A stretch of DNA of 64,000 nt from Acidithiobacillus thiooxidans ATCC 19377 (GTDB lineage Bacteria > Pseudomonadota > Gammaproteobacteria > Acidithiobacillales > Acidithiobacillaceae): NCBI RefSeq assembly GCF_009662475.1, contig NZ_CP045571.1:2416501-2480500 (forward strand), read 5' to 3'. Positions 55,885 to 64,000 of the stretch are shown here, piece by piece. Made by a program: the position numbers and the translations under genes. Positions within the stretch are counted from its first letter, which is position 1. The number at the start of each line of letters is the position of its first letter. The notes below the pieces were generated by a model that was not told where the DNA came from, did no database searches, and saw only the letters and a list, made by a program, of their open reading frames with translations.

Positions 55885-55972
55885 ACCTAGCTCACCCCAT
55901 TTTTATCGCAAAGCACCCTCTACCCATGTACTACACACAGGCCGGTCAAAATTCATCAGGAAGAATACGGTG

Positions 55973-56209
55973 CTAGTCTGGCCAAATACGCTGGGGATTG
56001 ATTTCGCGCCCACCACCTGCATTCAGATCGCTCACGGCGGGCGTTGCTTTGGGCGTGCTTTTCTGAACAGGTTTACTGCTCGTCGCCAGTTTATTGCCCG
56101 TAGTTGTTTTTTCAGTGCCTGCCGCAGGTGTGCTGGCTGTAGCTGCAGCCGGAGTACGCCGTCTGGGACTCTGGATACTCGCGTTGAGTTTGTTCTCCAA
56201 ATTGCTCAT
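55973..56209 (-). CDS. mcdB: carboxysome positioning factor McdB-like
   Basis: 78 residues, disordered, rich in Thr/Pro/Ala/Lys with a conserved-looking end REINPQRIWPD. It overlaps the ParA-like gene by four bases. McdB proteins of alpha-carboxysomes are small, disordered and end with an invariant Trp, which fits. It would link carboxysomes to the McdA gradient on the nucleoid. Confidence 0.78.
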   Translation of the reverse strand: MSNLENKLNASIQSPRRRTPAAATASTPAAGTEKTTTGNKLATSSKPVQKSTPKATPAVSDLNAGGGREINPQRIWPD

Positions 56210-56838
56210 TTCAAGATCTCCTCAATAATTCCTTCGAATTCCTGTACGGCAGCCGTGGCTCGCTTACCCATCTGATACACACTTTTCCCTTCAATGGCTG
56301 CATTCCGGTATATGGCCCGGCGGGCGACCTGCACAGGTAACACTTTCAGGCCCATTGCCTGAACTGCAGATTCTGCAGCACGAGACAAAGCACTGTGGCT
56401 TTCCACCTGATTCAGCACAAATGCTGCATTTCGGGCTGCTTTTCCCGCATGCAGGGCCGAAATCACTTCTATACTGCGTTGGCTCGCCCATAAATCCAGT
56501 GGCGAGGGCAGCACTGGTAATAATATCCAGTCCGCCATCGCCAGTACCTCCCGGGTTTCAGCACTCTCCAGAGAAGGCGGACAATCAATCACCCAGTAGG
56601 CAAAATCAGCGGATTGCCCCGCGCTTTGTTCTGACCAGCTTTGTACAGACAAAGCATGACCATCAGCTTCAGCAGCCCAATCCGCCCAATAGCCCAGGCT
56701 TCCCTGAGGGTCGGCATCCAGCAGTAAGGTGGCACCGCGTTTGGACAAGCCCATCGCCAGGTTCCAGGCCAGAGTGGTTTTACCACAACCACCTTTGGCA
56801 TTAAAAAGGGCAATCCGCTTGGCGGTGGTCATGATCAA
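56206..56838 (-). CDS. mcdA: ParA-type ATPase McdA
   Basis: 210 residues. Deviant Walker A KGGCGKTT (15-22) with the signature Lys, switch I LDADPQGSLGYWADWA and Walker B WVIDCPPS. McdA binds the nucleoid and, with McdB, spaces carboxysomes along it. It is placed between the assembly factor and mcdB. A second start at 56832 is possible. Confidence 0.88.
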   Translation of the reverse strand: MIMTTAKRIALFNAKGGCGKTTLAWNLAMGLSKRGATLLLDADPQGSLGYWADWAAEADGHALSVQSWSEQSAGQSADFAYWVIDCPPSLESAETREVLAMADWILLPVLPSPLDLWASQRSIEVISALHAGKAARNAAFVLNQVESHSALSRAAESAVQAMGLKVLPVQVARRAIYRNAAIEGKSVYQMGKRATAAVQEFEGIIEEILK

Positions 56839-56840
56839 TG

Positions 56841-57128
56841 TTACTCCCGTGCCTGCACTGCGCAGTGCTCAGCCGCTGCAGCAAATTCTGCCCGCTCAGG
56901 CTCCACGGCATCTTCTTCAAATTGAATTGCGACGACCACGTAGGTTTTCGCAAAATTCAGGTTTGGATAATAGCCGAGTTTCTCAGAAAGTCCCGTCAGC
57001 AAATCCAGAAAATGACGAGTTCGTGCATAGTCGGAAAACTCAAATCGTTTGCTCCACCCCAAAGGACGACGCTGAATTTCCCATCCCTCGGGAGCCTGCA
57101 TATCCTGGAGATCCTGGTTCACAAACAT
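56841..57128 (-). CDS. RuBisCO assembly factor acRAF (PCD-like)
   Basis: 95 residues with the pterin-4a-carbinolamine dehydratase fold. The catalytic HHP of the true dehydratase is replaced by YYP (EKLGYYPNLNF), so it should not have that activity. Family members in cso operons act as RuBisCO large-subunit chaperones. The start is 57128, after a ribosome site in the gap to the ferritin-like gene. Confidence 0.85.
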   Translation of the reverse strand: MFVNQDLQDMQAPEGWEIQRRPLGWSKRFEFSDYARTRHFLDLLTGLSEKLGYYPNLNFAKTYVVVAIQFEEDAVEPERAEFAAAAEHCAVQARE

Positions 57129-57137
57129 CCTCCAAAC

Positions 57138-57578
57138 TTAGTGAAAACGCTCCAACATTTCGGCAAGCGACCGCATATGGCCTTCTTCATCGGCGCGCAG
57201 ACGGGCAAACACCTCGGCAGAAGGAATATCCCGCATACGCTCGGAAAAATTCTGGGCTTCGCTATACAATTGCACTGCCGAAAACTCCAGGTCCTGATCG
57301 TGCGTCAACATTTCGCGCAAATCCCTACCCGGGCGCGGTGGCCGTAATTGCGCACCCGTCGGGGCTATTCCCATCAGCAAAAGCTGCTGACTGAGAATAC
57401 CGGCATGATCCAGTTCTTCCCGCGATTCATGACGAAAATATTCAGCCCAATCTGCCATGCCCCAGAGCGTACAAAGACTTGACTGGGTACGGTACTGCTG
57501 CACCGCCGTGTACTCATGAGTCAGCGCACGCGTGAAAAAACCAATGATGCGGGGATGATGAATACGCACCCCATTCAT
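57138..57578 (-). CDS. ferritin-like (bacterioferritin) protein of cso operon
   Basis: 146 residues, four-helix ferritin-like fold. Likely di-iron ligands are in FTRALTHEYTAVQQY, HESREELDHAG and DEEGHM. Bacterioferritin-like genes recur in alpha-carboxysome operons, but their role is unsettled. It sits five bases before the csoS1B stop on the same strand. Confidence 0.82.
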   Translation of the reverse strand: MNGVRIHHPRIIGFFTRALTHEYTAVQQYRTQSSLCTLWGMADWAEYFRHESREELDHAGILSQQLLLMGIAPTGAQLRPPRPGRDLREMLTHDQDLEFSAVQLYSEAQNFSERMRDIPSAEVFARLRADEEGHMRSLAEMLERFH

Positions 57579-57583
57579 GGGTT

Positions 57584-57922
57584 TCAGCTCAGATTGCCGG
57601 TAACATCACCATCCCGGCCACTACCATCGGCACTTGGAGACTGAGGTAAAATATGTTCCACCTCGGTGTGTACCCGGGCAATAATGTGGGCGGCTACCAG
57701 ACCATCACCGACCCGTTCGCAGGCATCAGCACCCGCACGGACAGCCGCATTCACCGCACCCGTTTCGCCACGCACCAACACAGTGACATAACCGCCACCC
57801 ACAAACTGACGGCCAACCAAACGGACTTCTGCCGCTTTGGTCATCGCATCCGCTGCTTCAATAGCTGGCACCAGACCGCGTGTTTCAATCATACCCAGAG
57901 CAATACCCGTAAGTGCTGCCAT
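57584..57922 (-). CDS. csoS1B: carboxysome shell hexamer protein CsoS1B-like
   Basis: 112 residues: one BMC domain nearly identical to the two other copies, plus a C-terminal extension (SPSADGSGRDGDVTGNLS) as in CsoS1B. Residues around FVGGGYVTVLVRGE form the hexamer pore (GGG). It should be a minor shell component with a distinct surface tail. Confidence 0.9.
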   Translation of the reverse strand: MAALTGIALGMIETRGLVPAIEAADAMTKAAEVRLVGRQFVGGGYVTVLVRGETGAVNAAVRAGADACERVGDGLVAAHIIARVHTEVEHILPQSPSADGSGRDGDVTGNLS

Positions 57923-58014
57923 CTGTGTCTCCTTTATATTGATTACCTCTGCCAGGAAGGGCGTAGGAACTACGCCCGCTCACTCGCGTTCATTCAAGCG
58001 ACAATCAAACCGGT

Positions 58015-58311
58015 TCAGGCTGATGGTGCTTTCGGCAGAATGTGTTCTACCTCAGAATGGACACGGGCAATAATGTGGGCGGCTACCAGACCATCACCGA
58101 CCCGTTCGCAAGCATCAGCACCCGCACGGACAGCCGCATTCACCGCACCTGTTTCGCCACGCACCAATACGGTGACATAACCACCACCGACAAACTGGCG
58201 ACCAATCAAACGCACTTCAGCAGCCTTGGTCATCGCATCAGCTGCTTCAATAGCTGGCACCAAACCACGGGTTTCAATCATACCCAACGCAATACCTGTC
58301 ACTTCTGCCAT
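58015..58311 (-). CDS. csoS1A: carboxysome shell hexamer protein CsoS1A/C
   Basis: 98 residues, single BMC domain, starting MAEVTGIALGMIETRG. The main shell tile of the carboxysome, forming flat hexamers with a small central pore. It differs from the next copy by only a few residues. Assignment to A or C is arbitrary. Confidence 0.92.
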   Translation of the reverse strand: MAEVTGIALGMIETRGLVPAIEAADAMTKAAEVRLIGRQFVGGGYVTVLVRGETGAVNAAVRAGADACERVGDGLVAAHIIARVHSEVEHILPKAPSA

Positions 58312-58365
58312 TTCATCAACTCCTCAATAGACAATCTAAAAATCAGAACCGCTGGCTGCCGCTGA

Positions 58366-58662
58366 TTAAGCAGTGGCAGCCTTCGGCAGGATGTGCTCGA
58401 CCTCAGAGTGCACACGCGCAATGATGTGTGCAGCCACCAGGCCGTCACCCACCCGTTCGCAGGCATCAGCACCAGCACGAACTGCAGCATTCACTGCACC
58501 TGTTTCGCCACGCACCAACACGGTGACATAACCACCACCGACAAACTGGCGACCAATCAAACGCACTTCAGCGGCCTTGGTCATCGCATCAGCCGCTTCA
58601 ATAGCCGGCACCAAACCACGGGTTTCAATCATACCCAACGCAACACCTGATACATCTGCCAT
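58366..58662 (-). CDS. csoS1C: carboxysome shell hexamer protein CsoS1A/C
   Basis: 98 residues from ATG 58662, preceded by AGGAGG at eight bases; a GTG six bases upstream is less likely. BMC domain starting MADVSGVALGMIETRG. First of three csoS1 genes in the operon. The nucleotide sequence is nearly the same as the next copy over most of its length, suggesting gene conversion. Confidence 0.92.
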   Translation of the reverse strand: MADVSGVALGMIETRGLVPAIEAADAMTKAAEVRLIGRQFVGGGYVTVLVRGETGAVNAAVRAGADACERVGDGLVAAHIIARVHSEVEHILPKAATA

Positions 58663-58706
58663 TTGCACCCCTCCTTACGAGAACAAAACCCAATATCGAG
58701 AACGTT

Positions 58707-58952
58707 TCAAGGTTCCCAAAAGTCAATGATTCCACCAATGGTCAAATCAGTATGAATCTCAAAATCGCCCGCCGCATAACGCGCCGCCGAACCTGCTACC
58801 GTAAACACCCATTTACCCGGCGGAACCCCTACGGGATCCATCGCTACATTCAGTTTCCCTGTTGCATCAGACAACACCCGTAGCGAACTTTGCTTCAGTC
58901 CAGGAACCCGACGGGTGACCACCAGCTCGGAAACCACCTGCATAATCTCCAC
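58707..58952 (-). CDS. csoS4B: carboxysome vertex pentamer protein CsoS4B
   Basis: 81 residues from GTG 58952, two bases after the csoS4A stop, giving the family N-terminus VEIMQVVSELVVTRRVPG. It is an EutN/CcmL-type BMV protein forming pentamers that cap the icosahedral vertices. The end LTIGGIIDFWEP is typical. A weak ribosome site suggests coupling to csoS4A. Confidence 0.88.
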   Translation of the reverse strand: MEIMQVVSELVVTRRVPGLKQSSLRVLSDATGKLNVAMDPVGVPPGKWVFTVAGSAARYAAGDFEIHTDLTIGGIIDFWEP

Positions 58953-58954
58953 GA

Positions 58955-59206
58955 CTACAGAGGGTCCCAATTATCAATGATGCCAATAATCGTCAGATCT
59001 GATGGATAATCCTTACTGCCAGCAGCTTCGCGCGCTGCCGAAGATCCCACACAAATCACCCAATCACCGGGAATACAACCCACAGCGTCCACCGCCAGTG
59101 AGCGCGGTCCACCTTCCTTTTCCTGAACCACCAGTAGAGGACGATGACCCATTTCTGCAATACGGTTGGTCGATACCAGAGTTTTTTCCACACGCATGAT
59201 CTTCAT
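58955..59206 (-). CDS. csoS4A: carboxysome vertex pentamer protein CsoS4A
   Basis: 83 residues of the EutN/CcmL family: MKIMRVEKTLVSTNRIAEMG at the start, VGCIPGDWVICVGSSAAREA in the middle and LTIIGIIDNWDPL at the end. It forms pentamers at carboxysome vertices. It overlaps the csoSCA stop by four bases. Confidence 0.93.
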   Translation of the reverse strand: MKIMRVEKTLVSTNRIAEMGHRPLLVVQEKEGGPRSLAVDAVGCIPGDWVICVGSSAAREAAGSKDYPSDLTIIGIIDNWDPL

Positions 59207-60762
59207 GTGAGTGGCACCTCCTCCAATGGACTGCCCAGTTTCTGATTCTGGACGCTGCCATGTAAATAAAGCATACCTTCGGACAGTAAATCACTGTACC
59301 GTGCTTGAATAGCTGCTGCCACGCGCTGTAATTTGATAATGATGCGTTCTCTGTGGCCAGGGACATTGGCGTCATATCTGTAATTAATCGCCATGGGTAT
59401 GGGTAAACCCTGTTCGACATTCAGATGTCGAAAAATCTTGACCCCCACATCCAGATCCGCAGCTCCCTCCTCCACAGTATCCAGGTGCGCGTAATAAGAC
59501 AGATTACGCACCTGCAACTCCTGAAAACCGTCACCAATACTCATAAAGCGTTCGCCATGGCCTCTGTCGGGATACCAGCCCCCGAAGTTTTCAATGACAT
59601 ATTCTATCTGGCTCAGATTATTGATAAGCAGGTTGGCAATCAGGCGCCGCATCCCGTCATGGGGTTTGCCGTCACCCTGCCCCCATCCGCCGACATCACT
59701 GACATTGGCGATGGCTTCATAAATTGCAAGGCGTGCCTGATCGGCATTCATACCCAGAGTCTTTTTATAGAGTTCGGCATTGTCCACAGAGCGGAATAGA
59801 CTCAAATCTCCATGACTGTCCGGCACATGAATGCGAATCGCATCAGTATCCGTATCGAGGCCAATCAGCAAAATATCGGTACTGGCACCACAACAAAAAG
59901 CATTTTCAATACCATGGCGAAACTGTTGCAAGCGTTCCAGAGCAGCTTCCATAGCTAATTTTTCATTGCTCTGATGCGCTGCACAACCCTGATGCATAGG
60001 ATCCAGTGAACTGCGGTGATATACGGCCACCTTTAGATATCGGGTACCACTATCAGAAGTACTGGGATACCCCTCACGGAAGCGACGCAATTCCGCAGCC
60101 TGCCAGTCAAGAATATCGTCTTCTACATCAAACAAAGTTCCAGCAAAAGTAGAGTATCGTAATAAATCCGAAGCAGGCAGTCTTAAAATATAGGTAAACA
60201 GGCCTTTCAAACGACCATCAGCACAGGCTGAAACATTAATTGCGTGAAACCCGCAGTCGACCAGCAAGGCATCCAGACTTTGAGCATCGGCTACTTCCTG
60301 ATGGATGCGCTGCGAGAATTGCTCAACGCCTGCCGCCAATGCTGAAAAGATGCTGGAACTATACAAGGTCGGTACATCCACACCATGAATCCACGACCTC
60401 TCCAAAACACCTTCAGGAAAGGGATGACCTAAATGCTGTTCTGCCAGACGGTTAGCCTGCTCGGTAAAGTCACGCGATGCGCCCAAAGCAGCCACTTCTT
60501 TCAGAACCGGCACAATTTCATCAAAGCGCCGCTTGATACTTGATTCGAAACGGGCAAGACGATCATTTTCCGTTTTATTCACCAAAGCATGGTGGCATTG
60601 GTGGGCGGGCAGGCTGGCGCAGGCTGGATGCACAGCTGGCTTACCGTCAGCCTGCTGGGGAACCTGAACGTGCACAGCCTGAGAGAACTGCCTGGCCATA
60701 GGCATGGGCATGGAATCTGGCATACCTATACCACGCATGCGTCTGATTTTACGTGTATCCAA
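59203..60762 (-). CDS. csoSCA: carboxysomal carbonic anhydrase CsoSCA
   Basis: 519 residues. The zinc and catalytic residues of the divergent beta class are present: C180, D182 and R184 in ACADGR, H249 in VAVYHRSS and C260 in HQGC, with the spacing of 11 between H and C seen in the characterised enzyme. It dehydrates bicarbonate to CO2 inside the carboxysome. The N-terminal 60 residues are variable, with a short basic start that probably binds RuBisCO. Also known as CsoS3. Confidence 0.95.
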   Translation of the reverse strand: MDTRKIRRMRGIGMPDSMPMPMARQFSQAVHVQVPQQADGKPAVHPACASLPAHQCHHALVNKTENDRLARFESSIKRRFDEIVPVLKEVAALGASRDFTEQANRLAEQHLGHPFPEGVLERSWIHGVDVPTLYSSSIFSALAAGVEQFSQRIHQEVADAQSLDALLVDCGFHAINVSACADGRLKGLFTYILRLPASDLLRYSTFAGTLFDVEDDILDWQAAELRRFREGYPSTSDSGTRYLKVAVYHRSSLDPMHQGCAAHQSNEKLAMEAALERLQQFRHGIENAFCCGASTDILLIGLDTDTDAIRIHVPDSHGDLSLFRSVDNAELYKKTLGMNADQARLAIYEAIANVSDVGGWGQGDGKPHDGMRRLIANLLINNLSQIEYVIENFGGWYPDRGHGERFMSIGDGFQELQVRNLSYYAHLDTVEEGAADLDVGVKIFRHLNVEQGLPIPMAINYRYDANVPGHRERIIIKLQRVAAAIQARYSDLLSEGMLYLHGSVQNQKLGSPLEEVPLT

Positions 60763-60818
60763 GCTTCAGCCCTCAACCTGCAAAGCTGAGTCATCCCGGT
60801 ACAGATGCCGAAAATCCA

Positions 60819-63347
60819 TCATCCTCGCGCGCCTCCGGAATAAGTAACCAATGACCCCCGGGAAGAACTCCCGCTGCTGCCGGTCAACTTGGATTCACTC
60901 AACGCTGCCGACAAAGCCTGCCCTTTGTTTACGCCCGCAGACATAACACAAATTTTCGCATCACCGCGTTGCGTAGGATTACGCTTTTGGGCCCAGTGTC
61001 CTTCTGTGCCGGTGACGCGCTTACTCCGACTCCAGTCGTCACCAGTAATCTGCCAGGCACCACGTTCGGGCACAGCCATTACCGAAGAAGCAGCTTCCGG
61101 GCTGGCAGACATGCCTGGCTGCACGGAAAGCGGAATACCTTGCGGCATTTCCCGAGTCCGGAACTCCGGCGTACCGGTCACCAGCCCTCTTGCCAGATTG
61201 ACCGGGCCAGTGACACGATCATTCTGATCCGCACTATTGCCGGTAATGCGACCGGGCATCTGCCGGGACGGAGGAACAATACTGAAGTCCTGCGGCGCAC
61301 TCACTACGGCCTGTGGAGATTGCGGTGCAACCGGCGCGTCCACAAAACGGGTGCTGGCCGGCACCATCTGTGCCATTGCCTGTTTTTTGAGCGCACAGTT
61401 ACTGCAACATGCCGGTTCCTCTTGAGGCGCACTTGAAGCTATGGCTGACTGCATCACGGCCTCCTGAGGAGCTGATTCAGGCAGGTTGCTGAGGGCATCG
61501 CCCGCGTAAGGCGTTCCAGAAACGGCTGAAAACGCCCCAGCCTCATTACCTGTTACATTTTCTGAAGGTGTTAGCAACGGTCCACTGACCAACTGTCCAG
61601 TAGCGGTCCGAGTTACACCCACTTTGGGAGCTTCAGCATGCGGAGTGCTCGCGCATGCAGCATAATGCTCTGCCCCATAATATTCCGTACCGGTGACGGG
61701 CAAGCACTCTCCACGCTCGTCACCAGACATTTTTGGGTGTGAACTCACTCCTGTCCCTGTCAGGGCGGTACCCGACAGACTGGACATCATCCCCACCTTA
61801 TCGATACCACCGCCACACAAGTTCGCCACAGCGTAGCCTGTACCGGTTACCCGTTGACAACTACCAGGCTCATTTCCGGTGACTTTTTCAGAACGATCTA
61901 CCAGATTGCCGGTAATCCGCAGCCCTTTATCGGTATTACTGATTCCGACCTTGGCTGGTACCGGCTCCGGTGCCGCCGTACGGCATAAAGACTGAAAGGT
62001 TTCCTGACTCAGATACTCCGTTCCGGTAACTGGCCGACATTCACCCGAGTCCAGTCCCGTAATTTTGCTGGAACTGTCTACCGCTGTTCCGGAAATCTGT
62101 TCACCTGCCAGGGTGTGCGTTTGCGAAACCTTGGGTGGTGCGCCGTTAATGGTCATCCGGGCCACTCCAGCATCAGAATACTGGGAACCCGTAATCCGCT
62201 GCTGAACGCCCGTCTCGGAACCCGTCACAGCGACGGCTCTTGCCTCATCTGAGCCACTGATCGGCAGGCGTTGTTTCGCCGAAATACCCATCGCCACTTT
62301 CTGAGGTCGGGCTGGCAGATCTGACTGGCAAAATGCACCAAAGTTTTCCATGCTCAGGTATTCGGTACCGGTGACTGCCGTACACGTACCGGCTTCATCG
62401 CCTGTCACATCAGCAGACCGGCCCAGTTGCGTACCAGATACAGACTGCCGCGCAGTGGTACTGGACTGCCCTACCTTGGCAGGATTTGGCGCCGGACGAC
62501 TGTTGCAAAAACTGGTGAACTGATCAGTGCCAACATATTCTGTACCGGTAATTCCCCGACAGGATCCGGCCTCATTACCGGTAACCGCAGCCTGACGAGT
62601 CACTTGCGTTCCGGTCACTTCCGAACCTGCCAAAGTGGTATCCACTTCAACTTTCTGTGGGGCCCGATACTTTCTGGAACGTAACTGACCGGCAGCCCGG
62701 GCAGGTTGCGTGCGACCCCGACCATGTTCGGCCTGTTCCTGACGATGCAAACGGGCGAATTCGCGGCCATTACCATTTTGCAGATAACGCAAGCGCGCGG
62801 CGGCAGAACTCAGACCACGCATCACCGTAAGCGCCACCTTGCCCTTTTGGGAGAGCGTCTGCCGCCGTGCCTTGCAGAGCTGGCGCACTGAATTTTCGCG
62901 CCAGGCAAAATCGGAAGGGCTTGATTCAACCATTTCACATACGGAATCCAGAAATGATTCTTCCACACCGGGAATCAGCGGCTGCTCAACCTTTTCAGCA
63001 ACCATTACTGCCTGGCTGCTTTCTGCCGGGGCAACCCGACGACGGCTGCGCAAACGCCGCTGCTCCGGATCAGACCAGCACTGCGCACCCGTACATCTTT
63101 GGGCGCGATGCGCTAATGCGGCTTCTCTTCCGGAGTTTTTCTGAGACATGTTATCAATGTGTACGGATGGCGACATAACCACTGCTGCTGTGGATTCTGT
63201 CTTCATCGAATTCGGTACAGACTTTGGCTCAGCAGCTGCTGGCACTGACCGTGTTCTTTCGGTTTGCTTGCGCACGGCCTGCTGGCGCCGCATCTTCTGC
63301 GCCAAAGCCCGACCACGCAAGTGACCGGAAGCGGATAATTCAGACAT
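60819..63347 (-). CDS. csoS2: carboxysome scaffold protein CsoS2
   Basis: 842 residues, disordered. N-terminal region (1-230) with basic RuBisCO-binding repeats such as RALAQKMRRQQAV and ARRQTLSQKGKVAL. Middle region (232-about 620) with seven repeats starting KV and containing (V/I)(T/S)G triplets; repeats 3 and 7 lack the paired Cys. The C-terminal region (from about 680) ends in a peptide RGSLVTYSGGARG that anchors in the shell. Start 63347 follows AGGGAGG at four bases. A slippery site at 61731-61737 predicts a short form. Confidence 0.95.
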   Translation of the reverse strand: MSELSASGHLRGRALAQKMRRQQAVRKQTERTRSVPAAAEPKSVPNSMKTESTAAVVMSPSVHIDNMSQKNSGREAALAHRAQRCTGAQCWSDPEQRRLRSRRRVAPAESSQAVMVAEKVEQPLIPGVEESFLDSVCEMVESSPSDFAWRENSVRQLCKARRQTLSQKGKVALTVMRGLSSAAARLRYLQNGNGREFARLHRQEQAEHGRGRTQPARAAGQLRSRKYRAPQKVEVDTTLAGSEVTGTQVTRQAAVTGNEAGSCRGITGTEYVGTDQFTSFCNSRPAPNPAKVGQSSTTARQSVSGTQLGRSADVTGDEAGTCTAVTGTEYLSMENFGAFCQSDLPARPQKVAMGISAKQRLPISGSDEARAVAVTGSETGVQQRITGSQYSDAGVARMTINGAPPKVSQTHTLAGEQISGTAVDSSSKITGLDSGECRPVTGTEYLSQETFQSLCRTAAPEPVPAKVGISNTDKGLRITGNLVDRSEKVTGNEPGSCQRVTGTGYAVANLCGGGIDKVGMMSSLSGTALTGTGVSSHPKMSGDERGECLPVTGTEYYGAEHYAACASTPHAEAPKVGVTRTATGQLVSGPLLTPSENVTGNEAGAFSAVSGTPYAGDALSNLPESAPQEAVMQSAIASSAPQEEPACCSNCALKKQAMAQMVPASTRFVDAPVAPQSPQAVVSAPQDFSIVPPSRQMPGRITGNSADQNDRVTGPVNLARGLVTGTPEFRTREMPQGIPLSVQPGMSASPEAASSVMAVPERGAWQITGDDWSRSKRVTGTEGHWAQKRNPTQRGDAKICVMSAGVNKGQALSAALSESKLTGSSGSSSRGSLVTYSGGARG
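61692..61737 (-). promoter_or_regulatory. predicted -1 ribosomal frameshift element in csoS2
   Basis: Slippery heptamer C-CCA-AAA (61737-61731) lies in the zero frame at codons Pro538-Lys539. After a -1 slip the next codons are AAT GTC TGG and TGA (61722-61720), so the product ends after 542 residues, in the sixth middle repeat. A hairpin GGTGACG/CGTCACC (61724-61718 with 61698-61692) starts six bases after the heptamer, a typical spacer. Frameshifting to make CsoS2A is known in Halothiobacillus; here it is predicted. Confidence 0.7.
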
Positions 63348-63408
63348 ATTGCCTCCCTTGATGTAGCCGCCGTAAAAAACACGGCGGCTTCGTCACTGCT
63401 GCCCCTGT

Positions 63409-63741
63409 TCAGGAGCCCCGGTAAACCACAAACGCCAGACCTTGACTCTGGGTGTAGTTGTCGTAACCGATCAACTTCACCAGATGACCCGGGTATTCGC
63501 GGTGGCAGGCTTCCAACTCGGCCAGAATGGCGTCAACACTTCTTTCGCCAAACATCGGAAGCTTCCACATGTACCAGTAATGCGTGAACGAGCGACTGGG
63601 CTCGACATGCTCTACTGCAGGGTTCCAACCCTGAGCGACAATGTACTGAATCTGAGCCCGAATCTGTTCAGCAGACATGGGTGGCAGGTATGAAAACGTC
63701 TCATACCGGCGGACTTGCTTATAATCTTGCACATCGGCCAT
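63409..63741 (-). CDS. cbbS: RuBisCO small subunit, form IA
   Basis: 110 residues with the form IA pattern: a start [20 protein letters not shown], then [19 protein letters not shown] and an end [15 protein letters not shown] ribosome site precedes ATG 63741. The subunit completes the L8S8 enzyme and shares in CsoS2 binding. It is 40 bases downstream of cbbL. Confidence 0.97.
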   Translation of the reverse strand: MADVQDYKQVRRYETFSYLPPMSAEQIRAQIQYIVAQGWNPAVEHVEPSRSFTHYWYMWKLPMFGERSVDAILAELEACHREYPGHLVKLIGYDNYTQSQGLAFVVYRGS

Positions 63742-63781
63742 GATGACCTCCTTCCTGAATAAGCTGATGAATTACCAGAAA

Positions 63782-64000
63782 TTAGCGGTTCTGTACGTCG
63801 AGCTTGTCGACCGTATCGAACTCAAACTTGATTTCTTTCCAGGTTTCCAGAGCGATCTTGAGTTCTGGCGAATGGCGAGCTGCATTCATCAACACTTCCT
63901 TGCCTTCCTTCTCGATCTCGACGCCACGGTTACGGGCTTCGACGCATGCTTCCAGAGCCACGCGGTTAGCCGCCGCACCTGCCGCATTACCCCATGGGTG
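63782..64000 (-). CDS. cbbL: RuBisCO large subunit, form IA, C-terminal end (continues beyond window)
   Basis: The window holds the last 72 codons and stop (63782-63784): [20 protein letters not shown], then [16 protein letters not shown], and the end [16 protein letters not shown]. This is typical of form IA (carboxysomal) RuBisCO large subunits. The active site lies outside the window. As first structural gene in view, it likely follows a cluster promoter further right. Confidence 0.96.
   Translation of the reverse strand, partial: HPWGNAAGAAANRVALEACVEARNRGVEIEKEGKEVLMNAARHSPELKIALETWKEIKFEFDTVDKLDVQNR

Noticed and set aside
1-64000. CRISPR arrays and rRNA genes
   Set aside because: No regularly spaced direct repeats of CRISPR type and no rRNA-like sequence were seen on either strand.

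Overview
The window looks like the chromosome of a chemolithoautotrophic gammaproteobacterium close to Acidithiobacillus. The main reason is a complete alpha-carboxysome and RuBisCO gene cluster with its CO2-uptake and RuBisCO-activase genes. Supporting signs are two ClC channels, a respiratory cytochrome b module, and a left third rich in several insertion sequence families. The species cannot be fixed from sequence alone.

Left third (1-22014): a mobile, decaying accessory region. An IS1380-like element has split a DHA2 drug-efflux permease, and the two halves now face each other after an inversion. An ISL3 transposase gene is itself interrupted by an IS256-type element with a 9-bp target duplication. 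An IS630 element splits a HlyD-type adaptor gene with a TA duplication, leaving its TolC partner intact. An internally deleted IS630 copy and an IS200 transposase with a damaged HUH motif follow. Among the wreckage are an apparently intact amino-acid permease, a hydrolase, and a four-gene operon for an unusual split cytochrome b without a Rieske protein. A tyrosine integrase next to tRNA-Thr(UGU) marks the right edge of this island.

Middle (22015-46620): ordinary core genes. These are a Tat-exported propeller protein, a flippase-like membrane protein, pabB, an orphan TolC with a TetR-type operator, a YajR-like transporter, two ClC proteins with a divergent LysR regulator, an AI-2E family transporter, protoporphyrinogen oxidase, an L,D-transpeptidase, recG, a DUF1858 protein, ridA, spoT, rpoZ, gmk and yicC. 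A roughly 180-nt self-complementary intergenic segment after yicC is a candidate 6S RNA. A TlpA-like protein, csoS1D and a Nudix hydrolase follow.

Right part (46749-64000, minus strand): one long gene cluster reading cbbL-cbbS-csoS2-csoSCA-csoS4A-csoS4B-csoS1 x3-ferritin-like-acRAF-mcdA-mcdB-cbbO-dabB-membrane protein-dabA-PII-like-cbbQ. It encodes RuBisCO, shell and scaffold, carbonic anhydrase, assembly and positioning factors, the CbbQO activase and a DAB-type inorganic carbon accumulator. A bidirectional terminator separates it from the convergent csoS1D-Nudix pair. csoS2 carries an in-frame slippery heptamer followed by a hairpin, predicting a short isoform by -1 frameshifting.
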